NCBI GenBank assembly: GCA_029204225.1
Contig: CM055097.1
Span: forward strand, 43,320,858-43,384,857
Source: Diphasiastrum complanatum
Lineage: Eukaryota; Streptophyta; Lycopodiopsida; Lycopodiales; Lycopodiaceae
DNA length: 64,000 nt
Reading direction: 5' to 3'
The translations under genes were made by a program, and so were the position numbers. This document shows positions 1-10,444 of this stretch, one piece after another (position 1 is the stretch's first letter; each line of letters begins with the position of its first letter). The notes beneath the pieces were generated by a model that saw only the letters and a list, made by a program, of their open reading frames with translations, was not told the origin of the DNA and ran no database searches.

Positions 1-2
1 AA

Positions 3-83
3 AGAAAGATCCAGAAAGCTGAGGAGGAAAGGACAAAACTTAAACAACAGATTCTTGGTTCTTGGACTTCTAACATGCTGTAG
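3..83 (+). CDS. C-terminal end of an unrecognised gene (partial)
   Basis: The first 83 bases hold an open frame of 26 codons closed by TAG. It is rich in Lys, Glu and Gln (RKIQKAEEERTKLKQQ) and ends TSNML, which reads like a coiled-coil C terminus. The start lies outside the window. The following 390 bases are non-coding and could be its 3' UTR, which would place the retrotransposon beginning at 470 just downstream of a host gene. Family unknown. The frame is short, so chance is possible. Confidence 0.3.
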   Translation, partial: RKIQKAEEERTKLKQQILGSWTSNML

Positions 84-469
84 TTTAGCTTTGTTTCTTG
101 TTTTTGTCAAGTTATGCAAGGTAGCTCCGTGTTAATGTAGTGTAGGCTCTGATTTTAGTCCGTTTTAAGTGTAGGTAGCTGTAGAATATGTAGAACGTTC
201 ATTGGTTTGTATGCTGATCTGTGAATGAGCGTTCTTGGCTTGCATCCATGTAGAATGTAAGTGCATTCAAGAGTGATGTCCCTGAGTTGTCCTCTGACAG
301 GCAGGACATAAAGAAAATACTACAACGAAACTTTGTTTCCTTTTGCCTGGGTTGGCATCGTAAAATCAATCAAGAAACCATCTAACGACTGCCATGAAGC
401 CTGATAACAGGTAGAAACGGTTCTGTAAGCAAGAAGCAGAAAAGTAAACAACAGGTCCTCTGGAGCAGG
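84..469. other. Non-coding flank, possible 3' UTR
   Basis: T-rich single-copy-looking sequence without an open frame. It has no counterpart upstream of the second LTR at 5737, which fixes the left edge of the retrotransposon at about 470. Confidence 0.4.
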
Positions 470-3400
470 GGATCTGTCAACATGTGCCTTCCACTCTAAC
501 TTCTTTGTTGGATCTTTGCTGCAAACTGTTTATATTTCATTGCTATTCATTCATTGCTATTGATCTGTTGGTTGATTCATAGCATTGTGTTTATTCTCTG
601 GATTATTATTTGTGGATTGTGAGTTTATACTCTTGCTGTCTCTAACATTTTGTTGCAGACTGTGAGGATTTGGATGCTTCTAATATTGTGTTGCAGGCCT
701 GTGAAAAAGTTGGAAGCTTTGCTGTCTCATTTGCAAGGATTTACTTGCTTGGAGATTTTTGTTTCTATCTCTACAATCAATATGCATTAGCTACTTGCAG
801 CACCAATTGTAGATTGTTGTTTGTTTGAGACTTTAAAGCAGTTGTCAAAGATCTGTTGCCTATTCTTTCTTGATCTGTGGTCTGATGTGGGCTGTGTATT
901 TACCTATGATTGTGGAGACTTAGAGAAGTTACATGGTGTTTGATTTGTTAGAATCGAAATTAGCATGAATTCACATTCCAAAGCCATTTTGATTTCTCTG
1001 AGTTTGATGATCAGAACAAGAAGCACTTTAATTTGTCTAAAGTGTTGACCTTTAGGACATTTGTTATCCATTTCTCTATAAAGCATTGATTGAAAAGCCT
1101 CCAAATTGTGATCTAAAGTAGCCTGTGGAAAGGTTCTTTAGAAGTCGATAGCCATTTCTACAAGGTCTACTGCTACTGTGTTGAGTAAAAGCCCTTACTC
1201 TCTGTTGGGAGAGAGAGAACGGATAAATGACGAACAAGACGCGAACGAGAAACGAACTCGAACAAGAAACGAATGAGTAGCGAACTCGAACAGAAAATGT
1301 TCGTGCGCAGCGGAATGAGTTAAATGACTCTCTCCCTAAGCATGACTACGCCTACCAGAATGAATAGAACAAATAGTGATTGAAATCACGGTCATTCTAG
1401 ATTACGTAGCCAAACCTTTAAATGGATGAAGCGCCAGAAGAATAATTTGTCACGAATTGCAAGACAAATTATTTGTCGCGAATGCTTCGCGAAGAGCTAG
1501 ATAGTGCTCGACTGATAATTAGTCGCGAATTATTCGCGAAAGATAAGAATAAAAATTAATCGTTTATTATCAGAAAGAGCCACTGGAACAATTAGACAGA
1601 AAGAAGAATAAGCATAGCAATATTGAAAAATCTTCAACGCAGAATAAATGAATTGTGTCAGATTAAGTATAGCAAGTATACAGATCAATAATGCGATAGA
1701 GCACAAGACAGTAGCGGACGAAACCGCGTGCTCTACGAAGCTTATTTCTGTTTGTGATGAGGAATGTAACCTTCTTTTCTTGTTCTAGACTTATCTTGCT
1801 CTTCTAGCATTACACTGCTTCATCGTCGTTATCAAATACACAGATGGTATCTACTATATACTCTTATTACAGGTGTGCAGATATGAAAGTACAGAGTGGA
1901 TGTGATGTTTGTAAGAGATCGTGGGTGGCTACAGTCGTTTTTCGATCCGTTAGCGCAGCTGCAAAGGATGAGCGTGGAAAAGGGTGTGACGTTTGGTGAA
2001 CGTTCGTGATGATGTAAGAGTGTGTCACTATGTAAGAGTGTGTCACTCTTACGAATGGCCTTAGGATAAGATGTGCCTTAGCTTTTAGGGCACTTTGCCA
2101 TTCTGTGAGGTAGTGTCCCCCTTTCGCCTGTCACCATGATCTGTGTAAGAACACAGTGTTGTGATTCATTCGCGTTTTATTCGTCTGTGCGAATTTGCGT
2201 GTAAAAATACAGACTGTGTGACAACTTTAAAAAATATACAGCATGAATGGAGGCAGATTAAAATTGGGATTTAGGAGAGTGGAAGAAGTAAATCCAACAC
2301 TCTCTTGCAATAAGGAGAGATGTCAGGTGTGCAGAAGCCATGGGGCTATCATGTATAGTCAGACTGTTAGCCTGTCTGATTGGAAGAATGTCACTTCTGC
2401 AATGGAAGTTGAAGTGACAGAATCATTTGTAAAATCTATGAGGCACCTGAGGATCCTCCTCTCTGATCTGTGGTCATTGAGTCTGTGAAGGAGAGGCCAT
2501 CGTTGATGCTCCTTATCTCCCTGCCTGCTTCAGGCCATCACCCTTCTTCTTACCTGATCTGCTGTGGCAGATTCCTGTCTGTCCACGCTTCCCTGCTACC
2601 GCGACCATGCCTGCGGTTCCTAACCTACCTGGCCACGTTTTTACCTGATCAGGGGTCCTCCTCGCTGCCTGGGTGGGAAGAAAGTGCCTCCCTGCTCCCT
2701 CCTCGCTATCTGTGTACCTTCTGTCTGCCGCTCTCCCTCACCTGTCCGTTCAGATGCCCACGGATCTGCCTCGCTTTTCCTCCTAATCTGATCTAACCTA
2801 CACAAGGCCTCCCGTCTGTTCCGTTCCTCTAGATCCCTGCCTGCGGACTCTTCCATCCCCTGCCTTACCTGCGATCCTCCTCTCGCTACCTCACTGCGCT
2901 TCTCCCCTGCCTATGGGTTCGTGCCTATACCTACCTACAGCTCGCTGGCCCTCGCTACCTTGCCTGGCTACGCCCTTCCTCCACCTATCCACGCTTCAAG
3001 CCTGTGGATTTCTAACAGCGACCCTGCTCCAGGGTCGCTCCAACCATTTGGTGGTTGCTTGCTGAGGGCCAAGCCCTTCTCAACCTCTGGCTCGCTGCCC
3101 GTGGATATCAGAGATGATCTGTGAACCCTAACTTTGGGTGTGTGTTTGATCAATAAGTCTTATCCTACCCTATCTGATCAACGGCCTCTTTTCGTAATTG
3201 GCCTGCGATCTCTTCTTGCCTACCTATGTCCATCTCATAGGCTAACCTTTGGGTTCATCACATATTCACATCGCTTCCTTGTCTCCTACTGCCTCTGTGC
3301 AAGAAATAGAACTTACTCTGTTCATCGTTGGTTTCTGAGGCCAATGTGAACTCTAAAATTCATGCTTAATAGGCTAAGGCAAGGACGTATCACGTGTTTG

Positions 3401-3927
3401 GAATTATACTAGATTTTAGACTTATGATGGACTTTGCAATTTAGTGCCAAGCCCATTTCTTTGCCTGTCAAAGATTGTTCGTTTGAAAGTTATGGTGAAA
3501 AATCTCCTATTCCCATTTACTACCAGTTTGAAGACTCCTTTCTGAACATTGTCGTTGTGTTGTGCTGAATTAGTGACCCATTTGTCATTACTTTAAAACC
3601 CTAATATTGAAACTGCTTATATGGGATAGGTAAATGGGGCATTGAAATTGTGTTCGCCATTTGTTCCAAGTCAAGCCACAAACAATGATTTTCCCTAATC
3701 CAAAATTATGTGAGTAGGGAGGGTGGTATATATGCATTCATTCTAATTCATGTGCACACCGTCTATGTTTAGCCAACACCAGCTTAAGATCACACGGGGT
3801 GATGTTGCATGCTATATTTTTGACTCCATGCCCAATGGAGCTTGAGTTGTAATTGCGGTATAGACCGACTTCCGTTAGCATTTCCTTAGATTGGCAGTCT
3901 ATATGGGGGTCATTTTATAATCCTTCA
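470..3927 (+). repeat. 5' LTR of the Gly-primed element
   Basis: Homologous to 5737-8034 along its length once the nested solo LTR and one TSD copy (1102 bp) are removed, leaving about 2356 bp. It contains a pyrimidine-rich, GC-rich middle (about 2500-3110) with recurrent CCTGCC/CTACC words. The expected TG at the 5' end is GG here. It ends TCCTTCA directly before the primer site. Short ORFs in it (2470-2796, 2921-3124) recur in the other LTR only because the LTRs are copies; I do not call them genes. Confidence 0.8.
1203..2299. mobile_element. Solo LTR of an unrelated retrotransposon, inserted in the 5' LTR
   Basis: Comparison with the uninterrupted partner LTR near 6446-6452 shows a clean 1097 bp insertion. 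It begins TGTTGGGAGAG, ends ATCCAACA (TGTTGG/CCAACA inverted ends) and is flanked by perfect 5-bp duplications CTCTC at 1198-1202 and 2300-2304. No primer site, coding region or second LTR is inside, so this is a solo LTR left by LTR-LTR recombination. It contains TATA-like sequence (about 1852-1862). The parent element is not otherwise seen here. Confidence 0.88.
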
Positions 3928-3928
3928 G

Positions 3929-3946
3929 TGGTGCGTCTGCCGGGAG
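3929..3946 (+). other. Primer-binding site, complementary to a tRNA-Gly 3' end
   Basis: TGGTGCGTCTGCCGGGAG begins one base after the LTR. Its complement reads CTCCCGGCAGACGCACCA: T-stem end, acceptor CAGACGC, discriminator A and CCA. That implies an acceptor beginning GCGTCTG, which I recall as plant tRNA-Gly. The tRNA-like geometry is seen directly; the Gly identity is from memory. Confidence 0.75.
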
Positions 3947-4055
3947 GAGCATGAGTTCCTTCCAGACTTCGAGTCCATTGTACTTGGAAGTTGATTATCC
4001 TTCTGTGGACTTAGCCTTTGTTGAAGGTTTGTGAGCCCTACATTGGTTGACATAG

Positions 4056-4943
4056 ATGGAGGGAATAATGGGATTTCTGCCATTTAGGCACTTGACCACC
4101 CGTGCTGCATTTGAAGCCATTGTATATTTCATGATGAAATTCATTGGCTATGCACTCGGAGGTGTGTATGCATTTCTTTTAGAGTCACTTGTAGACGAGG
4201 TGTTGTGTCAGAAGCACTTGGGTAGCAAAGAATACGACCTAGTGATTTCTGAATTCCTTAGCCACCTACGCACGGACTCTGATATCTTGAGACCTGTAAG
4301 TGCCCAACATGATCCAAGTTGTCTCAATGATGATAACCTGGAGATTCAAAAAGAGCATGTGGCACTACATGGCAATTATTTTGTGACTATTAATCATAGT
4401 CCTATTGTGATTCAAAATCCAATTCTTGGAGTTGATGAAACCCTAGCAGGAATTGGTAGTGTGTTGAACTATGACTATGAAAAGCCTAATGCTCATGAGT
4501 TGAGTGTTGCCACTGATATTGATATGGTGGACAGTTCTACCCAAAGTTCTGAAATGGACGATCAACAGTTTGTCGAAGATGTGTTAGAGTTGGGCCACCA
4601 ATCTCTTGACGAACACCTTGATCATGCTGAAAGTGGTTCCAACCTTGATGAGTTGGAGTACGATGGTGGAAAATCAAAAGTTCAACCTAATCAGAACATT
4701 GTGCAACCTGTGTTGGTTGCTGGCGACTCCCTCTGTGTTAGACCAAAGCCTGTTTACCTATTGAAGATTGATCACTATGATGGAGAGAGAGGTAATAATT
4801 GTGTTACATTATTATCAAGCCTTGTATGCAGGACCTGTGATGTTGTTCTTCATGAAGATCTTGTGCTGATTGGAACCCTTTTGGGTCGGCCTAAGATGCT
4901 ATTGGCCGGTCCAGGGGGGGTAATCTGTTGCTGCTCACCTTGA
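4056..4943 (+). CDS. Unrecognised 295-aa ORF inside the large-LTR element
   Basis: This is the only long frame of the element interior, starting 110 bases after the primer site. The N-terminal 80 residues include a hydrophobic stretch (about 25-50, AIVYFMMKFIGYALGGVYAF) that could be membrane-associated or a buried helix. Residues about 95-215 are acidic and Asn/Asp-rich. The C-terminal part has a conserved-looking block (KIDHYDGERGNN, then LVCRTCDVVLHEDL). No CCHC knuckle, aspartic protease, RT, RNase H or integrase motif is present. It ends in a Gly-rich, Cys-rich tail (GPGGVICCCSP) within a G-run, where a frameshift is easy. It may be an unusual gag or a transduced host exon; function unknown. 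Confidence 0.5.
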   Translation: MEGIMGFLPFRHLTTRAAFEAIVYFMMKFIGYALGGVYAFLLESLVDEVLCQKHLGSKEYDLVISEFLSHLRTDSDILRPVSAQHDPSCLNDDNLEIQKEHVALHGNYFVTINHSPIVIQNPILGVDETLAGIGSVLNYDYEKPNAHELSVATDIDMVDSSTQSSEMDDQQFVEDVLELGHQSLDEHLDHAESGSNLDELEYDGGKSKVQPNQNIVQPVLVAGDSLCVRPKPVYLLKIDHYDGERGNNCVTLLSSLVCRTCDVVLHEDLVLIGTLLGRPKMLLAGPGGVICCCSP

Positions 4944-4998
4944 AGACATGTTGCTGTATGTCTTTTGGGTCAGCCTAGGATGCTATTGGCTGGTCCAT
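4878..4998 (+). repeat. Two diverged 36-bp direct repeats
   Basis: The phrase CTTTTGGGTCGGCCTAAGAT and its continuation (4878-4913) recurs at 4963-4998 with four mismatches, a spacing of 85 bp. The first copy is the end of the 295-aa ORF, so a local duplication may have extended or truncated that frame. Confidence 0.7.
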
Positions 4999-5509
4999 TG
5001 GTCTTATTGTAACCTAAGATGCTGAGTTTGAAGAATGGCGACCATTCTTTACTCGTGAAGGTCGCCACTGTTTGCGGGGAAAAGGACCCCTTTTTCAAGC
5101 TATTTTCGACAAAAAGTCATCGCCGCGCACTATTACGCTGATGCGGAATTGTTAAAAAATGACGCATAAATGGCCCATTATGGCCAATTGCACTTTTATT
5201 AAAACTCTGTTTATTTATTAATTTACGCTGGACTTAAATTTATCTAAAAAAGCCTATGCCCCTAGTTCCCGGGTCTGTCGGGGCTAGGAGGTGCCAGTTC
5301 GTCCTAAAAACCAGTTAAATGGCAGTTTTATTCATCGTAGGCCACTTTAGTAATTTAAAACCAAACTTGGGGCTCAGCCCTTAAGTTTGGGCCCAACTGC
5401 CAAAAAGCCCCTATTGGTGCCCATTCATGAAGAGGTGCACCTTTTTGGGCCTCAGTCCTCTCTAGCATTAGAAGGGGCAGCCTCTACGTAGCATTCAGCC
5501 ATTGTCACT

Positions 5510-5512
<3 letters not shown>

Positions 5513-5558
<46 letters not shown>
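5513..5558 (+). repeat. (GA)n microsatellite
   Basis: About 23 GA units near the 3' end of the element interior, 150 bp before the polypurine tract. Arg/Glu and Ser/Leu repeat ORFs across it are artefacts. Confidence 0.97.
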
Positions 5559-5561
<3 letters not shown>

Positions 5562-5706
5562 CTAGGTGCAAAGAGAGAGTTTGTGGAGAAAGAAAGAGGG
5601 AAGGAGAAGAAGCAAGGCTGTGTGATCCCTGCTTGGTGCCTCCCATTTCTATGCACTCCTCTCTCAGCTTTTCTCATTTTGTTGTCCATCATTATACACT
5701 GCTCAC

Positions 5707-5735
5707 TTGGGAAGGGAGGAGCAAAGGAGAAAAGG
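5707..5735 (+). other. Polypurine tract of the Gly-primed element
   Basis: GGGAAGGGAGGAGCAAAGGA followed by GAAAAGG is nearly pure purine and abuts the second LTR, as needed for plus-strand DNA priming. Confidence 0.75.
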
Positions 5736-5736
5736 T

Positions 5737-8034
5737 TGATCTGCCTGGTGCCTTCCACTCTAATTTCTTTGTTGGATCTTTGCGGCAAGCTGCTTATATT
5801 TCATTGCTATTGATCTGTTGGTTGATTCATAGCATTGTGTTTATTCTCGGGATTATTGTTTGTGGATTGTGAGTTTATACCCTTGCTGTCTCTAACATTT
5901 TGTTGCAGACTGTGAGGATTTGGAAGCCTTCTAATATTGTGTTGCAGGCCTGTGAAAAAATTGGAAGCTTTGCTGTCTCATTTGCAAAGATTTACTTGCT
6001 TAGAGAGTTATGTTTATGTCTCTACAATCAATATGCATAGGCTACTTGCAGCACCAATTGTAGATTGTTGTTTGTTTGAGACTTTAAAGCAGTTGTCAAA
6101 GATCTGTTGCCTATTTTTTCTTGATCTGTGGTCTGCTGTGGGCTGTGTATTTACCTATAATTGTGGAGACTTAGAGAAGTTACATGGTGCTTGATTTGTT
6201 AGAACCAAAATTAGCATGAATTCACATTCCAAAGCCATTCTGATTTCTCTGAGTTTGATGATCAGAACAAGAAGCACTTTAATTTGTCTATAGTGTTGAC
6301 CTTTAGGACATTTGTTATCCATTTCTCTGTAATGCATCGATTGAAAAGCCTCCAAATTGTGATCTGAAGTAGCCTGTGGAAAGGTTCTTTAGAAGTCGAT
6401 CATCCATTTCTACAAGGTCTACTGCTACTGTGTTGAGTAAAAGCCCTTACTCTCTTGCAATAAGGAGAGATGTCAGGTCTGCAGAAGCCATGAGGCTACC
6501 ATGTATAGTCAGATTGTTAGCCTGTCTGATTGGAAGAATGTCACTTCTGCAATGGAAGTTGAAGTGACAGAATCATTTGTTAAATCTATGAGGCACCTGA
6601 GGATCCTCCTCTCTGATCTGTGGTCATTGAGTCTGTGAAGGAGAGGCCAACGTTGATGCTCCTTATCCTTGCCTGCTTCAGGCCATCACCCTTCTCCTTA
6701 CCGGATCTGCTGTGGCAGATTCCTGTCTGTCCACGCTTCCCTGCTACCGCGACCCTGCCTGCGGTTCCTAACCTACCTGGCCACGTTCTTACCTGATCAG
6801 GGGTCCTCATCGCTGCCTGGGTGGGAAGAAAGTGCCTCCCTACTCCCTCCTTGCTGCCTGCGGACCTTCTGTCTGCCGCTCTCCCTCACTTGTCCGTTCA
6901 GATCCCCACGGATTTGCCTCGCTTTTCCTCCTAATCTGATCTAACCTACACAAGGCCTCCCGTCTACTCCGTTCCTCTAGATCTCTGCCTGCTTCCATCC
7001 CCTGCCTTACCTGCGATCCTCTTCTCGCTGCCTCGCTGCGCTTCTCCCCTGCCTGTGGGTTTGTGCCTATCCCTACCTACAGCTCGTTGGCCCTCACTAC
7101 CTTGTCTGGCTACGCCCTTCCTCCACCTATCCACGCTTCAAGCCTGTGGATTTCTAACAGCGACTCTGTTCCAACCATCTGGTGGTTGCTTGCTGAGGGC
7201 CGAGCCCTTCTCAACCTCTGGCTCGCTGCCCATGGGTATCACAGATGATTTGTGAACCCTAACTAACGATCAATAAGTCTTATCCTACCCTATCTGATCA
7301 ATGGCCTCTTTTCGTAATTGGCCTAAGGTCTCTTCTTGCCTTCCTTTGTCCATCTCATAGGCTAACCTTTGGGTTCATCACAGATTCACTGCCTGTGTGC
7401 AAGAAATAGAACCTACTCTGTGTGCAAGAAATAGAACCTACTCTGAGGCCAATGTGAACTCTAAAATTCATGCTTAATAGGCTAAGGCAAAGACGTATCA
7501 CGTGTTTGGAATTATACTAGATTTTAGACTTATGATGAACTTTGCAATTTAGAGCCAAGCCCATTTCTTTGCCTATCAAAGATCGTTCGTTTGAAAGTTA
7601 TGGTGAAAAATCTCCTAGTCCCATTTACTACCAATTTGCAGACTCCTTTTTGAATATTGTCGTTGTGTTGTGCTGAATTAGTGACCCATTTGTCATTACT
7701 TTAAAACCCTAATATTGAAAATGCTTATATGGGATAGGTAAATGGGGCATTGAAATTGTGTTCGCCATTTGTTCCAAGTCAAGCCACAAACAATGATTTT
7801 CCCTATTCTGAATTATGTGAGTAGGGAGGGTGGTATCTATGCATTCATCCTAATTCATGTGCACACCATCTATGTTTAGCCAACACCAGCTTAAGATCAC
7901 ACGAGGTGATGTTGCATGCTGTATTTTCGACTCCATGCCCAATGGAGCTTGAGCTGTAATTGCGGTATAGATCGACTTCCGTTAGCATTTCCTTAGATTG
8001 GTAGTCTATATGGGGGTTGTTTTATAGTCCTTCA
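5737..8034 (+). repeat. 3' LTR of the Gly-primed element
   Basis: Uninterrupted 2298 bp copy starting TGATCTGCC and ending TCCTTCA. Compared with the 5' LTR it has a private 25-bp tandem duplication around 7395-7444 (TGTGCAAGAAATAGAACCTA twice). It gives the empty site for the nested solo LTR. Confidence 0.8.
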
Positions 8035-9337
8035 AATCTCTATCACTTGAAAAATATTCAGAATTCTGATTTTTGAAAACTAGATATTGATCAAGCGACG
8101 ACACTTCTAAGAACAATGATTTCTCAGAATCAAAATCAAACTGTAATAGAATTGCTCAAAATTTTGATAGAGGCTAGATTTGGAAAATCAGAACCTATAA
8201 ATAGTACGGACGAGGGATTTCTGGGCGAAGGTTGACTCGACGAAGGTTCTTCAGTGCTATTTTGGGAAAAAAGTCTTTGATCTGGCTATTTTTTGACAAT
8301 TCTGGAAAATTGACCTTCGTCAAACTCACAAAGAGTAAATCTGATTTAGATAAGGCTAGGGTAGAAATGGCGAAGGTTTTGATAGACAATCAATACGGTT
8401 TTTGTAGTTTGGCGAGGGTAAAAATAGAGATTTTTTAAGATCCTGGTAAGAATAATGTTCGCCGAACTAAAAAATGGTAGCTTACTACTATAAGTACTAT
8501 TCTCAAAAATTCCAACGAAGGCTTTGGCGAAGGTTACAAATATAATACTGTTATTTTTGCAAAAAAGAGTCTTTTTTGACAAAAATAAGTCAATATGACA
8601 CGTGGCCTTTGCTTATCGTTCGCCAAAGTCACTGATGAACCAAAATAGTAAGTCAGACTGACATAGACTTTGGCGAAGGTTTCAGGCGAAGGTTTCAGAC
8701 GAAGGTTCTTTTGAGAAAACTAATAATTTTGTAAATAGGTGTTAAACTCTTCAAAAAATTACCAGCCACTAGATAAACAGTCACTTTGACCTTCTATTTT
8801 TAGAATTAATGTTCGCCGACCTAGCAATAGATAGATCTGAATCACACCTATGCACAGTGAATCGGACGAAGGTTCTTTCTCTATATTTTTTAGGGTTTTG
8901 AGTGTTTTTTAGTATTTTTTGATGGTTTTTCTAATGTTTCTGCAAATTTGTTGAGAGTGTTTGCCCTTCAAACTGAAACTTTTGTGATCAAAACCGAAGG
9001 TTCTTGCAACTTGGTGTATGTTTTCTGAAAGAGGGTAAAAAGTTATTAGCTCTGATGACAATTTGCCTCCTTTTCACCAAAATCTGATAGATTTTGTTGT
9101 TTTCTTTGATTTCTCAAATCTAGATGGATCTTACAAATTGATCTATTTAGCTTCCCCTGCTCAACAATCAGATTAGATTTCAAACAAGAAGATTTACTCA
9201 AATCAAACAGAATCACTCCAAATTTAATCCTAAAATACAATCTTAACACTATTCATGCCAAGACAAGATGCCTAATGCAAGCTAAACATGTTGTAAACTA
9301 AAAAATTGGCGTAGCTCCTCGACAACGACACCAAAAT
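8035..9337 (-). mobile_element. Non-coding interior of a minus-strand gypsy element with a CGAAGG motif array
   Basis: Between the LTR ending at 8034 and the primer site at 9314 no long ORF is visible. The stretch carries ten copies of CGAAGG (at 8226, 8241, 8371, 8516, 8528, 8674, 8687, 8700, 8867, 8995), mostly extended to (G)GCGAAGGTT or GACGAAGGTTCTT, plus GTTCGCC words in the opposite sense. By position it is the 5' leader of the minus-strand element whose LTR starts at 9338. Confidence 0.5.
9314..9333 (-). other. Decayed tRNA-Asp-type primer-binding site
   Basis: On the minus strand this reads TGGTGTCGTTGTCGAGGAGC. It differs from the Asp-type site of Athila/Tat elements (TGGCGCCGTTGCCGGGGA, seen almost intact at 61757-61774) only by C-to-T and G-to-A changes. 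An LTR-like end (CCACTACA on the minus strand) follows after a 4-nt spacer, as at the second site. Confidence 0.6.
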
Positions 9338-10438
9338 TGTAGTGGATTTATTTCCTATCCTATCCTCAATCCAAGATCCAAGCACTCAAGCATCAAGGAG
9401 ATGAAGTTAGTTGTCACGCGTAGGTTCAATCCCTGCGACATTAAAAGTCCCGCAAAAAGGTCTAAAGCCCTTTTATTGACTTTCTAATTATCAAATAACT
9501 ATGTGATCATCGGGTTGGACTTACACACGTAGGGTGCCAAATCCCTCTCACTTATTAACTAGGTTTAGGATTGCCTCGGGATCCGCAAACCCTCCAACAT
9601 TGTTGTATGTAAATACTTGTACAATCGCACACTTTGCAAAAATACAAAAGATTTGATGACAATGTTCCGTCGACTTAGTCGACAACGACTATTCGGCCGA
9701 CATTGACTGTTAGGCCGATATCGACTATTCGTTTGTCATCTGTACTCATCGATCAACTTCATCGACTAGTTGCATATCACTATCAACTCAAATAGTTGAC
9801 TCGGACATTCGGTGACTCAACAGTACCTTCATCACATCCAAACAAAATCTCTAATGAAATCAGATACTGTCCAAAAGTGACTATTAATAACACGTAGTGC
9901 CTTAATCCCATTTGTAAAGTATAGACTAAGCATTCTTGTAATCAATTAGCCATGTGGATATATTTAACAACTTATCAGTTACTCACTTAGTCACTCGATC
10001 GAATGTTCAGAGCACAATTATCTGTTCTTTCTCTCTGTTATCACAAAGTATCATTTTAGAAAGATTATGACTTTGTTTGCATTCAGACTCGTACACTTTA
10101 CGACTGAATAATTTCTATTTCGATAAATTTTTAAGTCGTGTATGTTGTGTTGGATGCATCTTCATTCTGTTTTGATTGATTGATGCAATTTAGATAAACT
10201 TATTCCTAGACTAAGTTATTGATTATTGATAATCTATGTTAATCATAATTCTCTAAGCTCTGCACTATTTTGCTTCCGCAATTACACTGTAAACCAATCT
10301 AGTTCATGCATGTCTACGGAATCGACTGTTTCGATTCAGCGACTTCGAAGCTATGATCAAGTAGAGCGAAATTGTCAAAGTCGCCTTGAATCCGATAGAC
10401 ATAGATTCATGCATCAAGGATAGTTGTGCTGACCCACT
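9338..10438 (-). repeat. Probable LTR of the minus-strand Asp-primed element
   Basis: Starts TGTAGTGG next to the primer site. The right edge is put near 10438 (CCACTGTG), just before gypsy integrase sequence starts at about 10445. About 9660-9800 is full of CGAC/GTCGA words. The right edge is inferred, not proven by a second copy. Confidence 0.45.
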
Positions 10439-10444
10439 GTGCTA

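Larger units (their letters stand above)
470..8034 (+). mobile_element. Non-autonomous LTR retrotransposon with large LTRs and a tRNA-Gly-type primer site
   Basis: Two long direct copies (470-3927 and 5737-8034) flank a 1.8 kb interior. The layout is canonical: LTR ending TTCA, one spacer base, an 18-nt primer-binding site, an interior with one ORF, a polypurine tract, then the second LTR starting TGATC. There is no gag zinc knuckle, protease, RT or integrase, so it resembles a LARD (large retrotransposon derivative) that would need enzymes in trans. The LTR copies differ by many substitutions and small indels, so the insertion is old. No clear target-site duplication remains (left GCAGG, right AATCT). 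Lineage is undetermined because no pol is present. Confidence 0.8.

Noticed and set aside
2470-3124. Pro/Leu/Cys-rich ORFs shared with 6669-7255
   Set aside because: Both lie in LTR copies, so the shared frame reflects duplication, not selection; no start context or motif.
5452-5813. ORFs across the (GA)n tract
   Set aside because: Ser/Leu and Arg/Glu dipeptide runs from a microsatellite.
470-8039. TSD for the Gly-primed element
   Set aside because: GCAGG and AATCT do not match; either decayed or the edges are off by a few bases.
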